A stretch of 64,000 nucleotides of DNA from Clusia tigrina. Lineage: Eukaryota; Arthropoda; Insecta; Diptera; Clusiidae. The notes under the pieces were generated by a model. The model was not told where the DNA came from, ran no database searches, and worked only from the letters and a program-made list of their open reading frames with translations. The stretch covers positions 201,464,258 through 201,528,257 of the forward strand of contig OV050032.1 in the NCBI GenBank assembly GCA_920105625.2. Direction: 5' to 3'. Below, piece after piece: positions 12,424-25,029 of the stretch (the stretch's first letter is position 1; the number at the start of each line of letters is the position of its first letter). The translations under genes were made by a program, and so were the position numbers.

Positions 12424-13209
12424 AAACATCATGATACTATCTGATAGTCAAGCAGCACTCAAGAGTCTGAGGTCTAAACTTGTGTGGAACTGTATTGGGA
12501 AGCTAAACTCCCTAGGCAGTATGAACAAGCTATCTCAGCAGGCCACACAAGAGGAGAGGGAAATGAGAAGGCTGATAACTTAGCTAGGAAGGCTGCGGCC
12601 TCTCACTTCAGCGGCCCTGAACCCTTCTGTGGACTATTATCCAATACCATTGGAGGTCTGCTGAAGAAGTGTACAGATGCAAAAAGAAGTCTAACCTGGA
12701 AAACTCTTCCGGCATTAGGACAGTCCAAAGCTCTTCTTGGAGATTTTAATCCTAAAAGAGCTAAGGACTTAATAGATATGTCTCGGAGTAAATTAAGAAT
12801 CATCACAGGCATTTTAAGCGGACATTGTAGACTCAACTACCATTTGAACAAGTTGGGCCTATCTTCTGATGCCATCTGTCGATTCTGTGGAGAAAGTGAC
12901 GAAACCTCACTGCACCTGATCACGGACCGCGGACCATTGGCACACCGAAGACTCAGGTGTTTTGGAGATTATATCTTAGATATGAGCAAGATCCCTCAAT
13001 TGGATTCCTCCAAAATGTATGAAATCCTGTCGGAAATTAACCGGACAGAAGATTTATTGATGAGACCATCCTTATCTTTCAAATAAATAGGGGCATCACA
13101 ATAGATATTTCAGGTCGCAGTGTATAACACCCCTAAATATATCCATCTATCTATCCCAATCCCTTCTATGCCAGTATGTCCAGGAAGCCATAGAATGGTA
13201 ACTGGTTGG
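12424..13209 (+). mobile_element. LOA/R1/I-like retrotransposon 3' fragment with RNase H
   Basis: The RNase H region starts with SDSQAALKSLRSK (containing a conserved Asp), shifts frame, and continues as GHTRGEGNEKADNLARKAAA. It then runs through the element's C-terminal zinc-knuckle-like part (ICRFCGESDETSLHLITD) to a stop at 13086. No RT domain is present, so it is 5'-truncated. The short sequence TTCTCTCCTTAA occurs on both sides of the composite insertion (12162-12173 and 13210-13221). It could be a target-site duplication, but the host array contains that string elsewhere. The frameshift shows it is dead. Confidence 0.85.
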
Positions 13210-13320
13210 TTCTCTCCTTAACTAATGTATATTTCTCTCCGTAAGTCTTGAGCAGAACAACTCCACTACTATCCCAATTTTTGACTTCCACTGGGGAACT
13301 TGTATTCCATATGAGAGTTA

Positions 13321-13830
13321 TCACCAAATGGATAAAACGGTGGATATTTCTTCTTTTTCTGAGACGGCCATGACAACCCTCTTTCCTCTGCTAAGCTCAC
13401 AGTGACCCCAATTTCTGACACCATGTCCACCAAGGCGTACCTTCACTTGGTAATTCCAGCGAAGTTTCGGTTGTACTCTTCCTCCTCTTCCACCCACAAC
13501 TCTCACGTGGAACACCTTTCTGTTTGGAACAACTAGGTTCATACTGATTCTTTCATGACCTCACCAGCGGAGTTGGACAGTGCTAAACCGCTTAACCATA
13601 GCGGTGTCATTCAATGGCTTACACAGCTCATGGTTCATTATGAAGCGAAAGTTGTCTCCAACGCGCAAATGTCCGAAGATCTGCCGAAGTAATTTTCGCT
13701 TCACCATTCCAAGAGCGGCTGCAGCAGTTGACTAAGTTATGAACTAGGTGTCCGCCCCGTAAACAAGCAGTGGTAGGATAAGTGTAGAGTGTACTTTTGG
13801 TACGTCGAGATAGGGTTCTATTAGTCACTT
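13321..13830 (-). mobile_element. RTE-like retrotransposon C-terminal relic
   Basis: On the minus strand two frames give LLVYGAD, then MVKRKLLRQIFGHLRVG, FRFIMNHELCKPLND and VKRFSTVQLRW-GH, followed by GGRGGRVQPKLRWNYQVK. This order (YGAE, ERKVLRxIFGP, RxNxELYxLLND, LRWLGHVxRM, GxRxxGRPxxRWxD) is the conserved C-terminal tail of RTE-type reverse transcriptases. There are frameshifts and an in-frame stop, so it is a relic. A second RTE-like tail lies at 62950-63377, also on the minus strand. Confidence 0.75.
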
Positions 13831-14400
13831 GCTTACTCAGTAAATTCGCAAGAGTCCTTCTTCGCTTGATCTCCAGACTGATATCACTCCAGGCTGATAT
13901 TATTCCAGACTAATATTCCAGGCTAATATTACTCCAGGTTGATATTCCCCTCCAGGCTGATTATCACTTGGAGATAAATAAGCTCCTCGAATCTGTCAAA
14001 AGTATTCGTGCCAAATGCAATTGTTGTTCCATGGCGCCAGGAGAGCATTTGCTTCGTTTTCCTCTCATTTACCGCCAGACGCACTTTTCCGCTTCTCTGT
14101 TTAAGACCTCAGAAGCCCCGAGATACATCCTGGCTCTGTTGTGGTTCATGATAATAATATCTTCTGAGTAACATAGGATCTACTCTGATCTGCCCGCTTC
14201 TATTAAAGACGGTGCATATTAGAACTGTGAATATTGATGCTATATGTGGTTGTAATATTTCAACTGCCACGCCTACTGATATTGAGGAACATTCATCATT
14301 ATGTGGAACATTCATAGTTGTGGTGTATGCTCAATATGGTCATCGTCCAACTCACACGCCCACGTTGTGTCAGTGGAAGTAGTTTCTTCTTCCCTCGAAT
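13831..14400. other. Intergenic/intronic sequence with short CCAGGCTGATATT repeats
   Basis: At about 13872-13965, CCAGGCTGATATT-type motifs repeat roughly every 20 bp for five or so copies. The remainder has no recognised gene. Confidence 0.5.
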
Positions 14401-14409
14401 TCGTAAGTG

Positions 14410-16005
14410 ATCAAACCCAACTTCCTACTTGCTACTTCCTTCTTCCTACTTCCCAAGTCCTACTCCCTAATTTCTACTTCCTATGTCCTAGTTCCAACTT
14501 CCTACTTCCTTCTTCCTACTTCCTACTTCATAGTTCATACTTCATACTGCATACTTCATACCTCATACTTCTTCTTTCAACTTCGAACTTCCAACTTCCT
14601 ACTTGCTAATTTCTACTCCCTACTTCCTCTCCCTATTTTCCTACTTCTTACTTCCGTCGTCCTACGTCCTACGTCCTACTTCATACTTCATACTCCATAC
14701 TTCATACTGCATACTTCATACTTCATACACCATACTTCATACTTCATACTGCATATTTCATACTGCATACTTCATACTTCATACCTCATACTTCTTCTTT
14801 CAACTTCGAACCAGCTTACTAGCTCCTCATCCCGACTCCCTACTTCCTACTTCCTACTTCCTACTATTCCCACTTCATACTTCATAATTCATGCTTCGTA
14901 CTACATACTTCATACTTCATACTTCATACTTCATACTTCCTTCATTGAACTGCGAACTTCCAACTTCCTACTTTCCTACTTCTTACTTCCGACGTCCTAC
15001 GTCCTACTTCATACTGTATACTTCATACTTCATAGTACATACTCCATACTTCATACTTCATACTTCATACTCCATACTTCATACTTCATACTGCATACTT
15101 CATACTACATACTTCATACTTCATACCTCATACTTCCATCATTCAACTGCGAACTTCCAACTTCCTACTTTTCTACTTCTTACTTCCGACGTCCTACGTC
15201 CTACTTCATACTGCATACTTCATACCTCATACTTCTTCTTTCAACTTCGAACTTCCAACTTCCTACTTGCTAATTTCTACTCCCTACTTCCTCTCCCTAC
15301 TTTCCTACTTCTTACTTCCGTCGTCCTACGTCCTACGTCCTACTTCATACTTCATACTCCATACTTCATACTACATACTTCATACTTCATACACCATACT
15401 TCATACTCCATACTTCATACTTCATACTGCATACTTCATACTTCATACCTCATACTTCTTCTTTCAACTTCGAACCAGCTTACTAGCTCCTCATCCCGAC
15501 TCCCTACTTCCTACTTCCTACTTCCTCCTATTCCCACTTCATACTTCATAATTCATGCTTCATACTACATACTTCATACTTCATACTTCATACTTCCTTC
15601 ATTGAACTGCGAACTTCCAACTTCCTACTTTCCTACTTCTTACTTCCGACGTCCTACGTCCTACTTCATACTGTATACTTCATACTTCATAGTACATACT
15701 CCATACTTCATACTTCATACTGCATACTTCATACTACATACTTCATACTTCATACTTCATTCTTGATACCTCATACTTGCTTCTTTCAACTTCGAACTTC
15801 CAACTTCCTACTTCCTAATTCTTACTCCCTACTTCCTCTTCCTACTTCCTTCTTCTTACTTCTTACTTCTTACTTCCTATTTCCTACGTCTTACGTCCTA
15901 CTTCATACTTCCTTCTTCCAGCTTCATTCTTCCTACTTGCTAAGTCATGCTTTCTACTCCTTACTCCCTACTTCCTACTTCCTACTTCCTACTTCGGATT
16001 ATAGA
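14410..16005. repeat. Heptamer TACTTCA/TACTTCC array with 664-bp higher-order repeat
   Basis: The base unit is 7 bp (TACTTCA, TACTTCC, TACTGCA). Marker stretches such as CTTTCAACTTCGAACTTCC (near 14576 and 15240) and CAACTTCGAACCAGC (14801 and 15465) recur 664 bp apart, giving a little over two higher-order copies. Because 7 bp repeats give a 21-nt codon cycle without stops, frames of nearly 300 codons stay open (YFILHTS repeats). They lack any other coding sign. Confidence 0.93.
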
Positions 16006-16897
16006 CTTGGGATTAGGTGTCAGAAGAACCTGGAGAACCTATCTTCCAATCATAGTAGCTCAGGCCTCGTTAAGCGACGGTTTGACACCGGCTTGAACTC
16101 TTTGTATTCGTGGCATATGTAACTTGATAAAAGCTCTTGATCGTAAGTACAGCAACCTTCTCTACAAGTATAACCTTCACATGTCCTTGGCAAATATGGG
16201 CTTCACCACTGGCCTCTGACTCGGTTCAACTGACGATTTATTGAAGTTTTCTCATACAATTGGTTTTGTAATGGCCAAAGGCACGCCCACCTATTTTGGT
16301 GTTGTTGCTTTTGGGTGCGTTGTTGTTGTTTTTGTTGTTGTTGGCGTTGTTGTGCCATTTACAATTAAATTGCTTTTCTTTACGTTTTCATTTTCATTTT
16401 CGTTTTCATTTTCATTTGATTGCAAACAATGCAAAGTTATCCTTTTGCTGCTGATGTTTGTTGTTATTGTTGTTAGTATTCTTGTTGTCGTTGTTGTTGT
16501 TGTTGTAATGCGATAGAAAGCGCCTGTCAATCTGAACACACAAAACGTGCCCACACACACACACACGCACACTTGTCCACCCACTCCACCGCCAAATCAA
16601 TGCCTTCACATGTAAACAAACCGAGCACTGAACAACGGAATGAGCGCCTGCTGCCTGAACGAGCAAGGAATGCGACCGGCTATTGGGGGAGAGGTGCAAG
16701 TGTGTGGTAGCGGGAACGGGGGCGGGGGAAAGGGGTTTCTACTTGATTGAAAAGAGAATTGAGCGTAATTCGACGACTCGTTTTCGATTTTAATCAACGT
16801 CTTTTTTCCGCTTTCAATGGTCGCTTTTTTCCTGGGCTTCTTCCTCTCTGTTGCTTTTCTGCTGGTGTTGTTGCTGGGATTGTTTTCTATGTTCCAT

Positions 16898-16928
<31 letters not shown>

Positions 16929-17940
16929 TGTTACCTTACATCATCTTCCTTTAGGGATATTAAATGTTAAACAAAGCGCGCTATCCTTGCCATCCGGAGT
17001 CACAATCAAACAATGCCACTGCAGCAAGGACGCAACGCAACACAATTCAATTCAATTCAGGGCCACTAAAGGAATAAAAAAGGATTGCTCCGTGAATTAC
17101 GGGGGAAGCAAGTTCGTAAAGAAAGCAACAAACAACAACAACAACAATTGATTAATACGCAATTGGAAATTGCATTTTCATTGAAATCGATGGGCGCGGC
17201 CGGTTATGGGTGTGTGTGTGTGTGTGTGTATAAGTAGGTGTTACGTGTGCTCTGCTGAATGCCCTGCACGGGCTGTCCTGGTTCTGGGTGCTGGTGTGGG
17301 TGTCGTGGAGGCGGGTGCGGGTGTCCTGGGCTGCTTGGTTAGCGAGTTGTTGACTACGGCTGACAGTGCCTGCTGTGCAATTGACAGGTGTTTCTTTTTT
17401 CTGCTTCCTCCTCAATGCTTTCTGTTTTCCTCAATTATTATTTCTACGCCACTTGGCGCAGCGTGCTGCCACTGCCGCATCTTGTTCCCTTTTGTTACGA
17501 TTTCTTTACAAACTTCTCGGCGCTCCTCGTCTATTTTTTTGTTGTTGCTGTTTTTTCAGAGCATTTTAATTACTTTCGCGTAAGAGTGTTTATTATTTTT
17601 GTACATGGGCGTGTGGGTGTGTGGGTGTGATGGTGTGTGGATATGTGGGTGTTGCGTGTGGGTGTGCTAGTTGCAAATGAGACTGACAGAGGTCCTCCTA
17701 TGCCTCTCTAGTACTGAGGAGTGAGCCTGGTTATAGTGGCAACCTTCTTCATCAAAGCTCACTTAAGTACAATTAAAGGCTCAACTCCTTAAGAGATTTC
17801 AGCGTTTTTATAAGGTTTCATTATGAAGTTCATACATTTCAACAAACCATTATAAGGCTTCTTTAAGCTTTTTAAAGGTTTCATTGAGTTTCTTCAAATC
17901 AAATTGTGCGTTTTTAAGCTTTTTTACCCTCGTGTCGAAA
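16006..17940. other. Unique intronic sequence with microsatellites
   Basis: There is no supported gene. It has TTG/GTT runs (16300-16350, 16470-16507, 16898-16930), a TTTTCATTTTCA tract (16384-16420), CA and TG runs (16551-16570, 17205-17230) and GTGGGTGT tracts (17606-17665). Open frames on both strands derive from these. Confidence 0.55.
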
Positions 17941-19600
17941 CTACTCCTATAAAAACCTTATACAAACTCTGTAACAATGTTGATTGTGGCAGAAACAGAG
18001 AGAAAATCTGTTTAAAAACAGAGGAAATTGTTTCTTATAAGTTCCATAAACACTTTGTACAAGCTGTGTAACGATTGTGTTTCTAACTGTATACTCACTG
18101 TGTACCAGCTGTGTATCAACTGTGTTCAAACTGTGTACCAACTGTGTATCAACTGTGTTCAAACTGTGTAAAAACTCTATAGCAACGGTATAGAAACAGT
18201 ATAGCAACGGTATAGAAACAGAATAGCAACTGTATAGAAAGTGTATAGCAACTTTATACGAATTGTATACCAACTATATAGTAACTATATAGCAACTGTA
18301 TAGCAATTGTATACTAACTGTGTACCTACTGTCTACAAACTATATACCAACTATATACCAACTGTATAACAACTGTGTACCAACTGTATAGATACTATAT
18401 ACCAACTATATACAAACTGTATACCAACTGTATAGTAACTCTATAGCAACTGTTTAGCAATTGTATAACAACTATATACTAACTATATACTAACTGTATA
18501 ACAACTGTGTACCAAATGTGTACCAACTGTATAGCAACTATATAACAACCGTGTACCAACTGTATAGTAACTGTAAAGCAACTGTATAGCAATTGTATAC
18601 TAACTGTGTACCTACTGTCTACAAACTATATACCAACTATATACCAACTGTATAACAACTGTGTACCAACTGTATAGATACTATATACCAACTATATACA
18701 AACTGTATACCAACTGTATAGTAACTCTATAGCAACTGTTTAGCAATTGTATAACAACTATATACCAACTATATACTAACTGTATAATAACTGTATACCA
18801 AATGTGTACCAACTGTATAGCAACTATATACCAACCGTGTACTAACTGTATAGTAACTGTAAAGAAACTGTATAGCAATTGTATACTAATTGTGTACCTA
18901 CTGTCTACAAACTATATACCAACTATATACCAACTGTATAACAACTGTGTACCAACTGTATAGATACTATATACCAACTATATACAAACTGTATACCAAC
19001 TGTATAGTAACTCTATAGCAACTGTTTAGTAATTGTATAACAACTATATACCAACTATATACTAACTGTATAATTACTGTCTACCAAATGTGTACCAACT
19101 GTATAGCAACTATATACCAACCGTGTACTAACTGTATAGTAACTGTAAAGCAAATGTATATCAATTGTATACCAACTGTGCACCAACTGTGCACCAATTG
19201 TGTACCAACTGTATAGCAACTGTATAGAAAGTTTACAGCAACTATATATGTACTGTATACCAACTGCATACTAATTGTATAGCAACTGTGTACGAACTGT
19301 ATACCAACTGCGTACCAATTGTATCGCAACTGTGTACCAACTGTGTACCAACTATGTACCAATTGTATAGCAACTGTATAGAAAGTGTACAGCAACTTTA
19401 TACGAATTGTATACCAACTATATAGTAAATATATATCAACTGCATAGCAATTGTATAGCAACTGTATACCAACTGTGTATGAACTGTGTACCAATTACGA
19501 ACCACTTGTATAGCAACTTTATACGAACTGTATATCATCTTTATGCTAACTGTACACCAACTGCGTAGCAACTGTATACCAACTTTAAATAAAAGTTATT
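17941..19600. repeat. Decamer AACTGTATAC array with 286-bp higher-order repeat
   Basis: The base unit is about 10 bp (AACTGTATAC, AACTGTGTACC, AACTATATACC). The marker CCTACTGTCTACAAAC occurs at 18325, 18611 and 18897, exactly 286 bp apart each time, so at least three higher-order copies exist in the centre, with diverged edges. Minus-strand open frames (SYTVGIQL-type repeats) are by-products. Confidence 0.93.
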
Positions 19601-20534
19601 ACAGCATCATAGTAGTAAAGAAACTGTATATAACTGTTCTATAAACACTTTTGAAGTTCGTACAGCATTGAGCCAAATGGTTTTATACAGGCTTGGAATA
19701 ATCGGTGGGCGTGACTCTTCAATAAATGGAAGAAATCCTGTCAGTAAAGTAGCACTGGATTGAAGCAAAGCTGGTTTGATTGTATCCTTTCAGGGGCGTC
19801 GTTTAGGAACAATAGCAAAGAGATTTGAAGGAACTGAAAAAGGATTGAGGAAAAAGGATTGAGTCCCTTTTGTATCCAAGTTTGATATAACGAGATTACC
19901 CCTTCAGGATACCTGTTTCCTCGCTCTGATTGTGCAAATACCGAATTCCTGCGATAGACAACATAATGCCTCATCTGTGGCTCAACATGGTTACTCGTCA
20001 ATGGAATATTTTCTGGGTCCACATCAGTGGCTCAATTATTACAATACCCTTTATCGTCCAGATATTATAATATACTTTATCGTCTAGATATTATAATATA
20101 TATAATCGTCCAGATCTTATAATATATATAATCGTCCAGATGTATAATATACTTTATACTAGAACCGTTGGAATTTGCGGAAAAATCTGCCAAGAAATTC
20201 TTTGAATTCTCAATGACCCTCAGAGGGATTTGTAACTTATCGAGTGGGTCACAACAGGCTCGTTTGAGGCCCCAGTGACTAGGTGACTAGATCCCGGTCT
20301 TCTCTAATCTAATCTAATCCAAAGCGAGGCTTCTCTCGCTTCAAGCATAGCAGATATCTTTGTCAAACAGCACTTCTCGCAATTCTCGGGCTCGCTCAAT
20401 GCCGCTGGAACTCTGGCAGACAACCTTTAGATCGATTAGTTTGGGTGTCTTTGCTGTATAAGGACGAATCTTACGCATTCAGTTGGCAGCTTCTAAGTTA
20501 TTATTAACAACTTCATGCTGTGACTTATTATAAA
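19601..20534. other. Probable transposon-derived sequence, family not recognised
   Basis: A minus-strand open frame of 93 codons (19741-20022) has a non-repetitive composition (RHYVVYRRNSVFAQSERG) but no domain I recognise. At 20040-20155, ATCGTCCAGATATTATAATA repeats about four times. On the plus strand 20330-20410 reads ASLASSIADIFVKQHFSQFS, similar in style to the region before the RT core in Jockey-type elements; this is weak. Confidence 0.3.
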
Positions 20535-20930
20535 TCAGCGTTGGGAAGTTAGTTTCGTGGAAAGCGTCATCCTGAAGCGAAATGACGAAGCTGTTGAAAG
20601 GAAAAGGATGAGCATATTTGATTTTCGCCTCGAAGCGTGAACGGGTTTTCTGTAGGTCATGATTTTTGCCTGGACATAAGCTTTGCTTCTAGCAGGAAAA
20701 TTCACGTTTGTGGATTCAGGATGGCATCCATTAATGCCATGTCTTACTCTGCCGGATTGTGTACATTGAAACATTTCTCACACTCGTTCACTCCTGCCTT
20801 GCAATGTTGAGCATAGTGTCCACGGAGAAAGCTCTTGAAGGACTCTGCAAAATGTACAAAATGACTCACTGCCATTTTAGTGCATGCAACATTAACAAAT
20901 TTTGCTTCCTTTGAGCAGGATTTTGACACC
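20535..20930 (-). mobile_element. Possible gag/zinc-knuckle relic of a retroelement
   Basis: The minus-strand frames include FVHFAESFKSFLRGHYAQHC and ECEKCFNVHNPAE, a Cys/His-spaced segment like the zinc-knuckle region before the protease of BEL/Pao gag-pol proteins. The frame shifts afterwards and no protease or RT could be read. The family assignment is inference. Confidence 0.35.
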
Positions 20931-20949
20931 TTTGGTTGGTAGATTATAC

Positions 20950-21420
20950 CTACCTACCAACCAAACGTGAGCAAATCCTGCTGGTTGACAAATCCTAAAG
21001 CCCAAGTAGCACTAGAGTCGTTGCTCATATCCTATGAAGCCTGAAGATGGTGATATACTATAATATGAATTGCAACCTCCCGGAGTAGACCTTTGTTATG
21101 TCTGCAGGAAGTTCTAATCTAGAGCAATGCCTCAGACTCTCTAGAAAAGGACTATAACGAAATATTGGAGTCTCACGGGAGCACGAGAGCAATCGCAAAG
21201 AAAGTGGACGACTGTTCCTTTCTCCTGTGGTTCTTTGCAGCTTCTCCAATGAGCAGTGAATGGAATGCCCATTTTTCAGCTTGCGTGCCGATAGTCCAAT
21301 GACCCCTGCAGACAGCCAAAAGGTTGCTAATGGTGTGTCTTGGTTTATCCAGACGATGATTCGTTCTTCTTGCATTGTGATTAGGCCACGTCGTTCTGGA
21401 ATTGGCTCATGTTTTTCCAC
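20950..21420 (-). mobile_element. Non-LTR retrotransposon RNase H / C-terminal relic
   Basis: On the minus strand, across two frames, I read HTISNLLAVCRGHWTIGTQA, GEAAKNHRRKEQSSTFF and FRYSPFLESLRHCSRLEL. This follows the order seen downstream of RNase H in Jockey/LOA-like elements (LLTGHxxIGxHA, CRxCGEAxExExVxHFLCxCPALxxxR, RxxxLGxxFLxSL). Frameshifts show it is dead. Confidence 0.6.
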
Positions 21421-23430
21421 CTTTCCTGAACCGTGCGAAGGAACTGATTATATATATCGTTTGTTTGGCGTTATGGCGGATAATTCATCCAAACTTCAAT
21501 ATTCAATATGAATTACTTCCTTTTATTTCAGTTGTTGAAGAGATGCATTCCTGCAAGGATATCAAATATGATTCCCATTTCACCAAAATGAAATGAGAAA
21601 GAACTTTCCGAATATATCCTTTGCGAAAAGCGAAGGTATTTGAGAGAAAAGTGAGCTGATTTGAGCACTTCAATTATTCCACTTAACTTGGTCTTCACAA
21701 GTAGCTCCGTGAGGGTCCTCATCGTTGACTGTGTCTGCATAAACTATACAGGGTCCTTTATGATATTTGCCATACTAGCATTCTTCTTTGACTATGTCTG
21801 ACTCCATTTTTTCCATGGGCTTTAATAAGGCAGAGCAAAATATACGCAAATTCACCCAATGGGAGAAATCAACCCCCAGAGAGCCCCCCAATTAAGCCAG
21901 TTGACAACTCCATTCAAGGAAATTGAAGCAATCTTGCGTTGTTGCAAGTGAAATGATGTTGTAGTGTTGTTTGTGTTGTTGCTCTATCCACCACAATGCA
22001 ATTAGGGAGTTATTAATAATAACAACAACGCCTGCAACAACAACAACAATGCCCGCAACAATAAGAGCAACGTGATCAATGGCGGTATCTCAATTGAGTT
22101 CCTGCTCAAATGTCAATTACAATAACTCAATTTCCAGCGACACCACACACGCACACATAAACACACATATACACTCACTCACACACACACACACAATAAT
22201 ACTTAAACACAGTTCATAGACAAACAGACATCTTCACACACTCCAAACAGACTCACGCACTTCTGGATGCGACTCCTGCCGCTGCACATGCCGGGGCTGC
22301 AATTACAGCCCTAACTACTCCTTAGGACAATGGAGCCCTGTCACAGTCAAACAAAAAACCGGCCATACAAATGCGCAACACTCCGGCAGAGAAGGGCACA
22401 GCTCCTAGCCAGCTCCCAGCCCAGCTGCTCTCACCTGCCGCCCTCCTTGGAGCTGCCGCTGAGCCAAATTGCTAGGCACTTATAGTAATTTCATCATTTT
22501 ATTGCGCACTAAAGCAGGAAAATGGCGTGCTGTCGACTCCAGCTACAAGCCAACTCCAGCCACACACGGACACGCACCTCATCACACATTACCAGCAACA
22601 ACCACAACAACAACAACAACAGCATCAGCAACAGCACCAAGAAGAACAACTAAATGCGCAATTTGACGCGACACCTTTGCTGCACAAACACCCATGATAC
22701 AAGGGCCCGAGTGTGGATGGAGCAGACCAGGCAGGAAGGCAGGCAGTAGGCAGGCATCTTAACAAGACGTTAATGGCCAAAAGCCCACAGAGTGGCTGGC
22801 AAACGGTCGTGAACAAAGACGGAAGGACATGGGGAATATATAACAGACTTAATAATTGATATTGTGCACACACGGAGGCAGAGCGAAAGAGACTGAGACA
22901 CGGAGATGGAGATGGAGATGGCGAGGTGCGTACGCTAGTGCGAGCTCAGTGTGAATGTGTTCTGTGTTGGACAGGAAAGACATTTGTAGTGACACAATGT
23001 GAACAGCCCAACAGCACACAAGACAGGCAGTCAAGCAAGCAGACAGGCAACGAAGGAGGGAAGGAAGGGTAAGGACGGCAAAGGAAGTGGTGCGTTCAAT
23101 TCATATTTGACTACTAACAAATGCCACAACAATGTTTAAGAGAGGCAAGAACAACAACTAATAACTACATCACCAAGAACAACACCAACAACAACAACAA
23201 CACCAACAGCGCCAACAACAACGATAACATCAATAACTGTTTTATAGATATACCTACATTTATAGCAAGAAAAATATGAAAATCCAATTGCAAACAAGTC
23301 AACAGCAGCACCAGCTCAGCACCAGCTCAGCTTAGCTCCATTGTTGACAAATGAAGCAGTAAATAAGTGCTACGTTACACTCGCAGCAAAATGTTGCTAG
23401 GATTCATTCAACTCAAGCACTGAATTGCCA
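21421..23430. other. Unique intronic sequence with CAA and CA microsatellites
   Basis: There is no supported gene. CAA runs lie at 22020-22050, 22598-22622 and 23185-23205, a CA run at 22178-22194, and a GGAGAT tract at 22901-22922. From 21800 onward the composition matches the other unique blocks between arrays. Confidence 0.5.
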
Positions 23431-23549
23431 GTATGTCAGCATTGTTTCATACGGAAATAACAGTCTACCGTCGCACTGACATGTCATATGTTGTGTCAGT
23501 GCCAGAAAATGTCAGTAACAATACAGCAGGACAGGTGGGAATGCAAGTA

Positions 23550-24440
23550 AGTCACCAATGACATGTCATCGACAACATCAGACTGCTACTATATCACAAA
23601 TGACACGTCATACTGGTAGAATATCACAAATGACTTGTCATTTGGAATGTCAGACTATTAGAATTCTACAAATGACATGTCAGTTGGAATATCAGACTGT
23701 TAGAATTCTACAAATGACATGTCAGTTGGAATATCAGACTATTAGAATTCTACAAATGACATGTCATTTGGAATGTCAGACTATTAGAATTCTACAAATG
23801 ACATGTCAGTTGGAATATCAGACTGTTAGAATTCTACAAATGACATGTCAGTTGGAATGTCAGACTATTAGAATTCTACAAATGACATGTCAGTTGGAAT
23901 ATCAGACTGTTAGAATTCTACAAATGACATGTCAGTTGGAATGTCAGACTATTAGAATTCTACAAATGACATGTCAGTTGGAATATCAGACTGTTAGAAT
24001 TCTACAAATGACATGTCAGTTGGAATGTCAGACTATTAGAATTCTACAAATGACATGTCAGTTGGAATATCAGACTATTAGAATTCTACAAATGACATGT
24101 CATTTGGAATGTCAGACTATTAGAATTCTACAAATGACATCTCAGTTGGAATATCAGACTGTTAGAATTCTACAAACGACATATCATTTGGAATGTCAGA
24201 CTATTAGAATTCTACAAACGACATATCATTTGGAATGTCAGACTATTAGAATTCTACAAATGACATGTCAGTTGGAATATCAGACTGTTAGAATTCTACA
24301 AATGACATGTCAGTTGGAATGTCAGACTATTAGAATTCTACAAATGACATGTCAGTTGGAATATCAGACTATTAGAATTCTACAAATGACTTGTCAGTTG
24401 GAATATTACACTGTTAGAGTATCAAAAATGACATGACTGT
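23550..24440. repeat. 42-bp array carrying TGACATGTCA and GAATTC
   Basis: The unit is 42 bp: TAGAATTCTACAAATGACATG followed by TCAGTTGGAATATCAGACTGT. About 20 copies are present. Two alternating versions (TCAGACTGT after GAATA, TCAGACTAT after GAATG) make a partial 84-bp dimer pattern. Because 42 is divisible by 3, a plus-strand frame of 292 codons (23558-24436, repeat RILQMTCQLEYQTV) remains open through the whole array. Seed-like single motifs lie just upstream (23450-23550). Confidence 0.95.
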
Positions 24441-24985
24441 TGTAAATTGGGGCTGCTGAATGGAATATCAAACTAGTAGGATGCTGCAATGACATGTCAG
24501 TAGGTTTGTCAGGTAGCTAAGAGGCAGCATTTAGGGCTAGGATGCCACAAATGATATCTCAGATTGGTAGTATGCTGCAAATATCATGTCATCTACAACA
24601 AATAACATGTCATCTACAACAAATAACATGTCATCTACAACAAATGACATGTCAACAGGAATGTCACCCCTCTAAGATGCTACAAATTACATCTTAGGCA
24701 GCGAAAGTGCCATAAATGATATCTGAGGTTGCTAGTATACTGAAAATGACATATCATCTACAACAAATGACATGTAATCTAAAACAAATGACATATCAGT
24801 AGGAATGTCACCCTTCTAGGATGCTACAAATTCCATATTGGGCTGTTGAAATGCCATAAATGACATCTCAACTTGCTAGTATTCTCCAAATATCATGTCA
24901 TCTACAACAAATGACATGTCATCTACAACAAATGACATGTCATCTACAACAAATAACATGTCATCTACAGCAAATGATAAGAATA
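24441..24985. repeat. Diverged and shortened continuation of the TGACATGTCA array
   Basis: The 42-bp array passes into irregular units, then into 21-bp runs of ATCTACAACAAATGACATGTC (24590-24655, 24750-24790, 24895-24970). The shared core is TGACATGTCA or ACATGTCAT. Confidence 0.85.
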
Positions 24986-25029
24986 CCCAATCGGCTGCAT
25001 TGGGGACCATCACGGGGTCATAAGTCGGC

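Noticed and set aside
12162..13221. TTCTCTCCTTAA as a proven target-site duplication
   Set aside because: The host array contains the same string elsewhere, so the match at both ends may be array phase.
14407..15766. Two plus-strand open frames of nearly 290 codons (YFILHTS repeats)
   Set aside because: They follow the 7-bp repeat, whose 21-nt codon cycle has no stop; other frames are open too, and no domain or non-repetitive part exists.
23558..24436. CRISPR-like array (regular repeats)
   Set aside because: Repeats are directly adjacent without unique spacers, and the context is eukaryotic.
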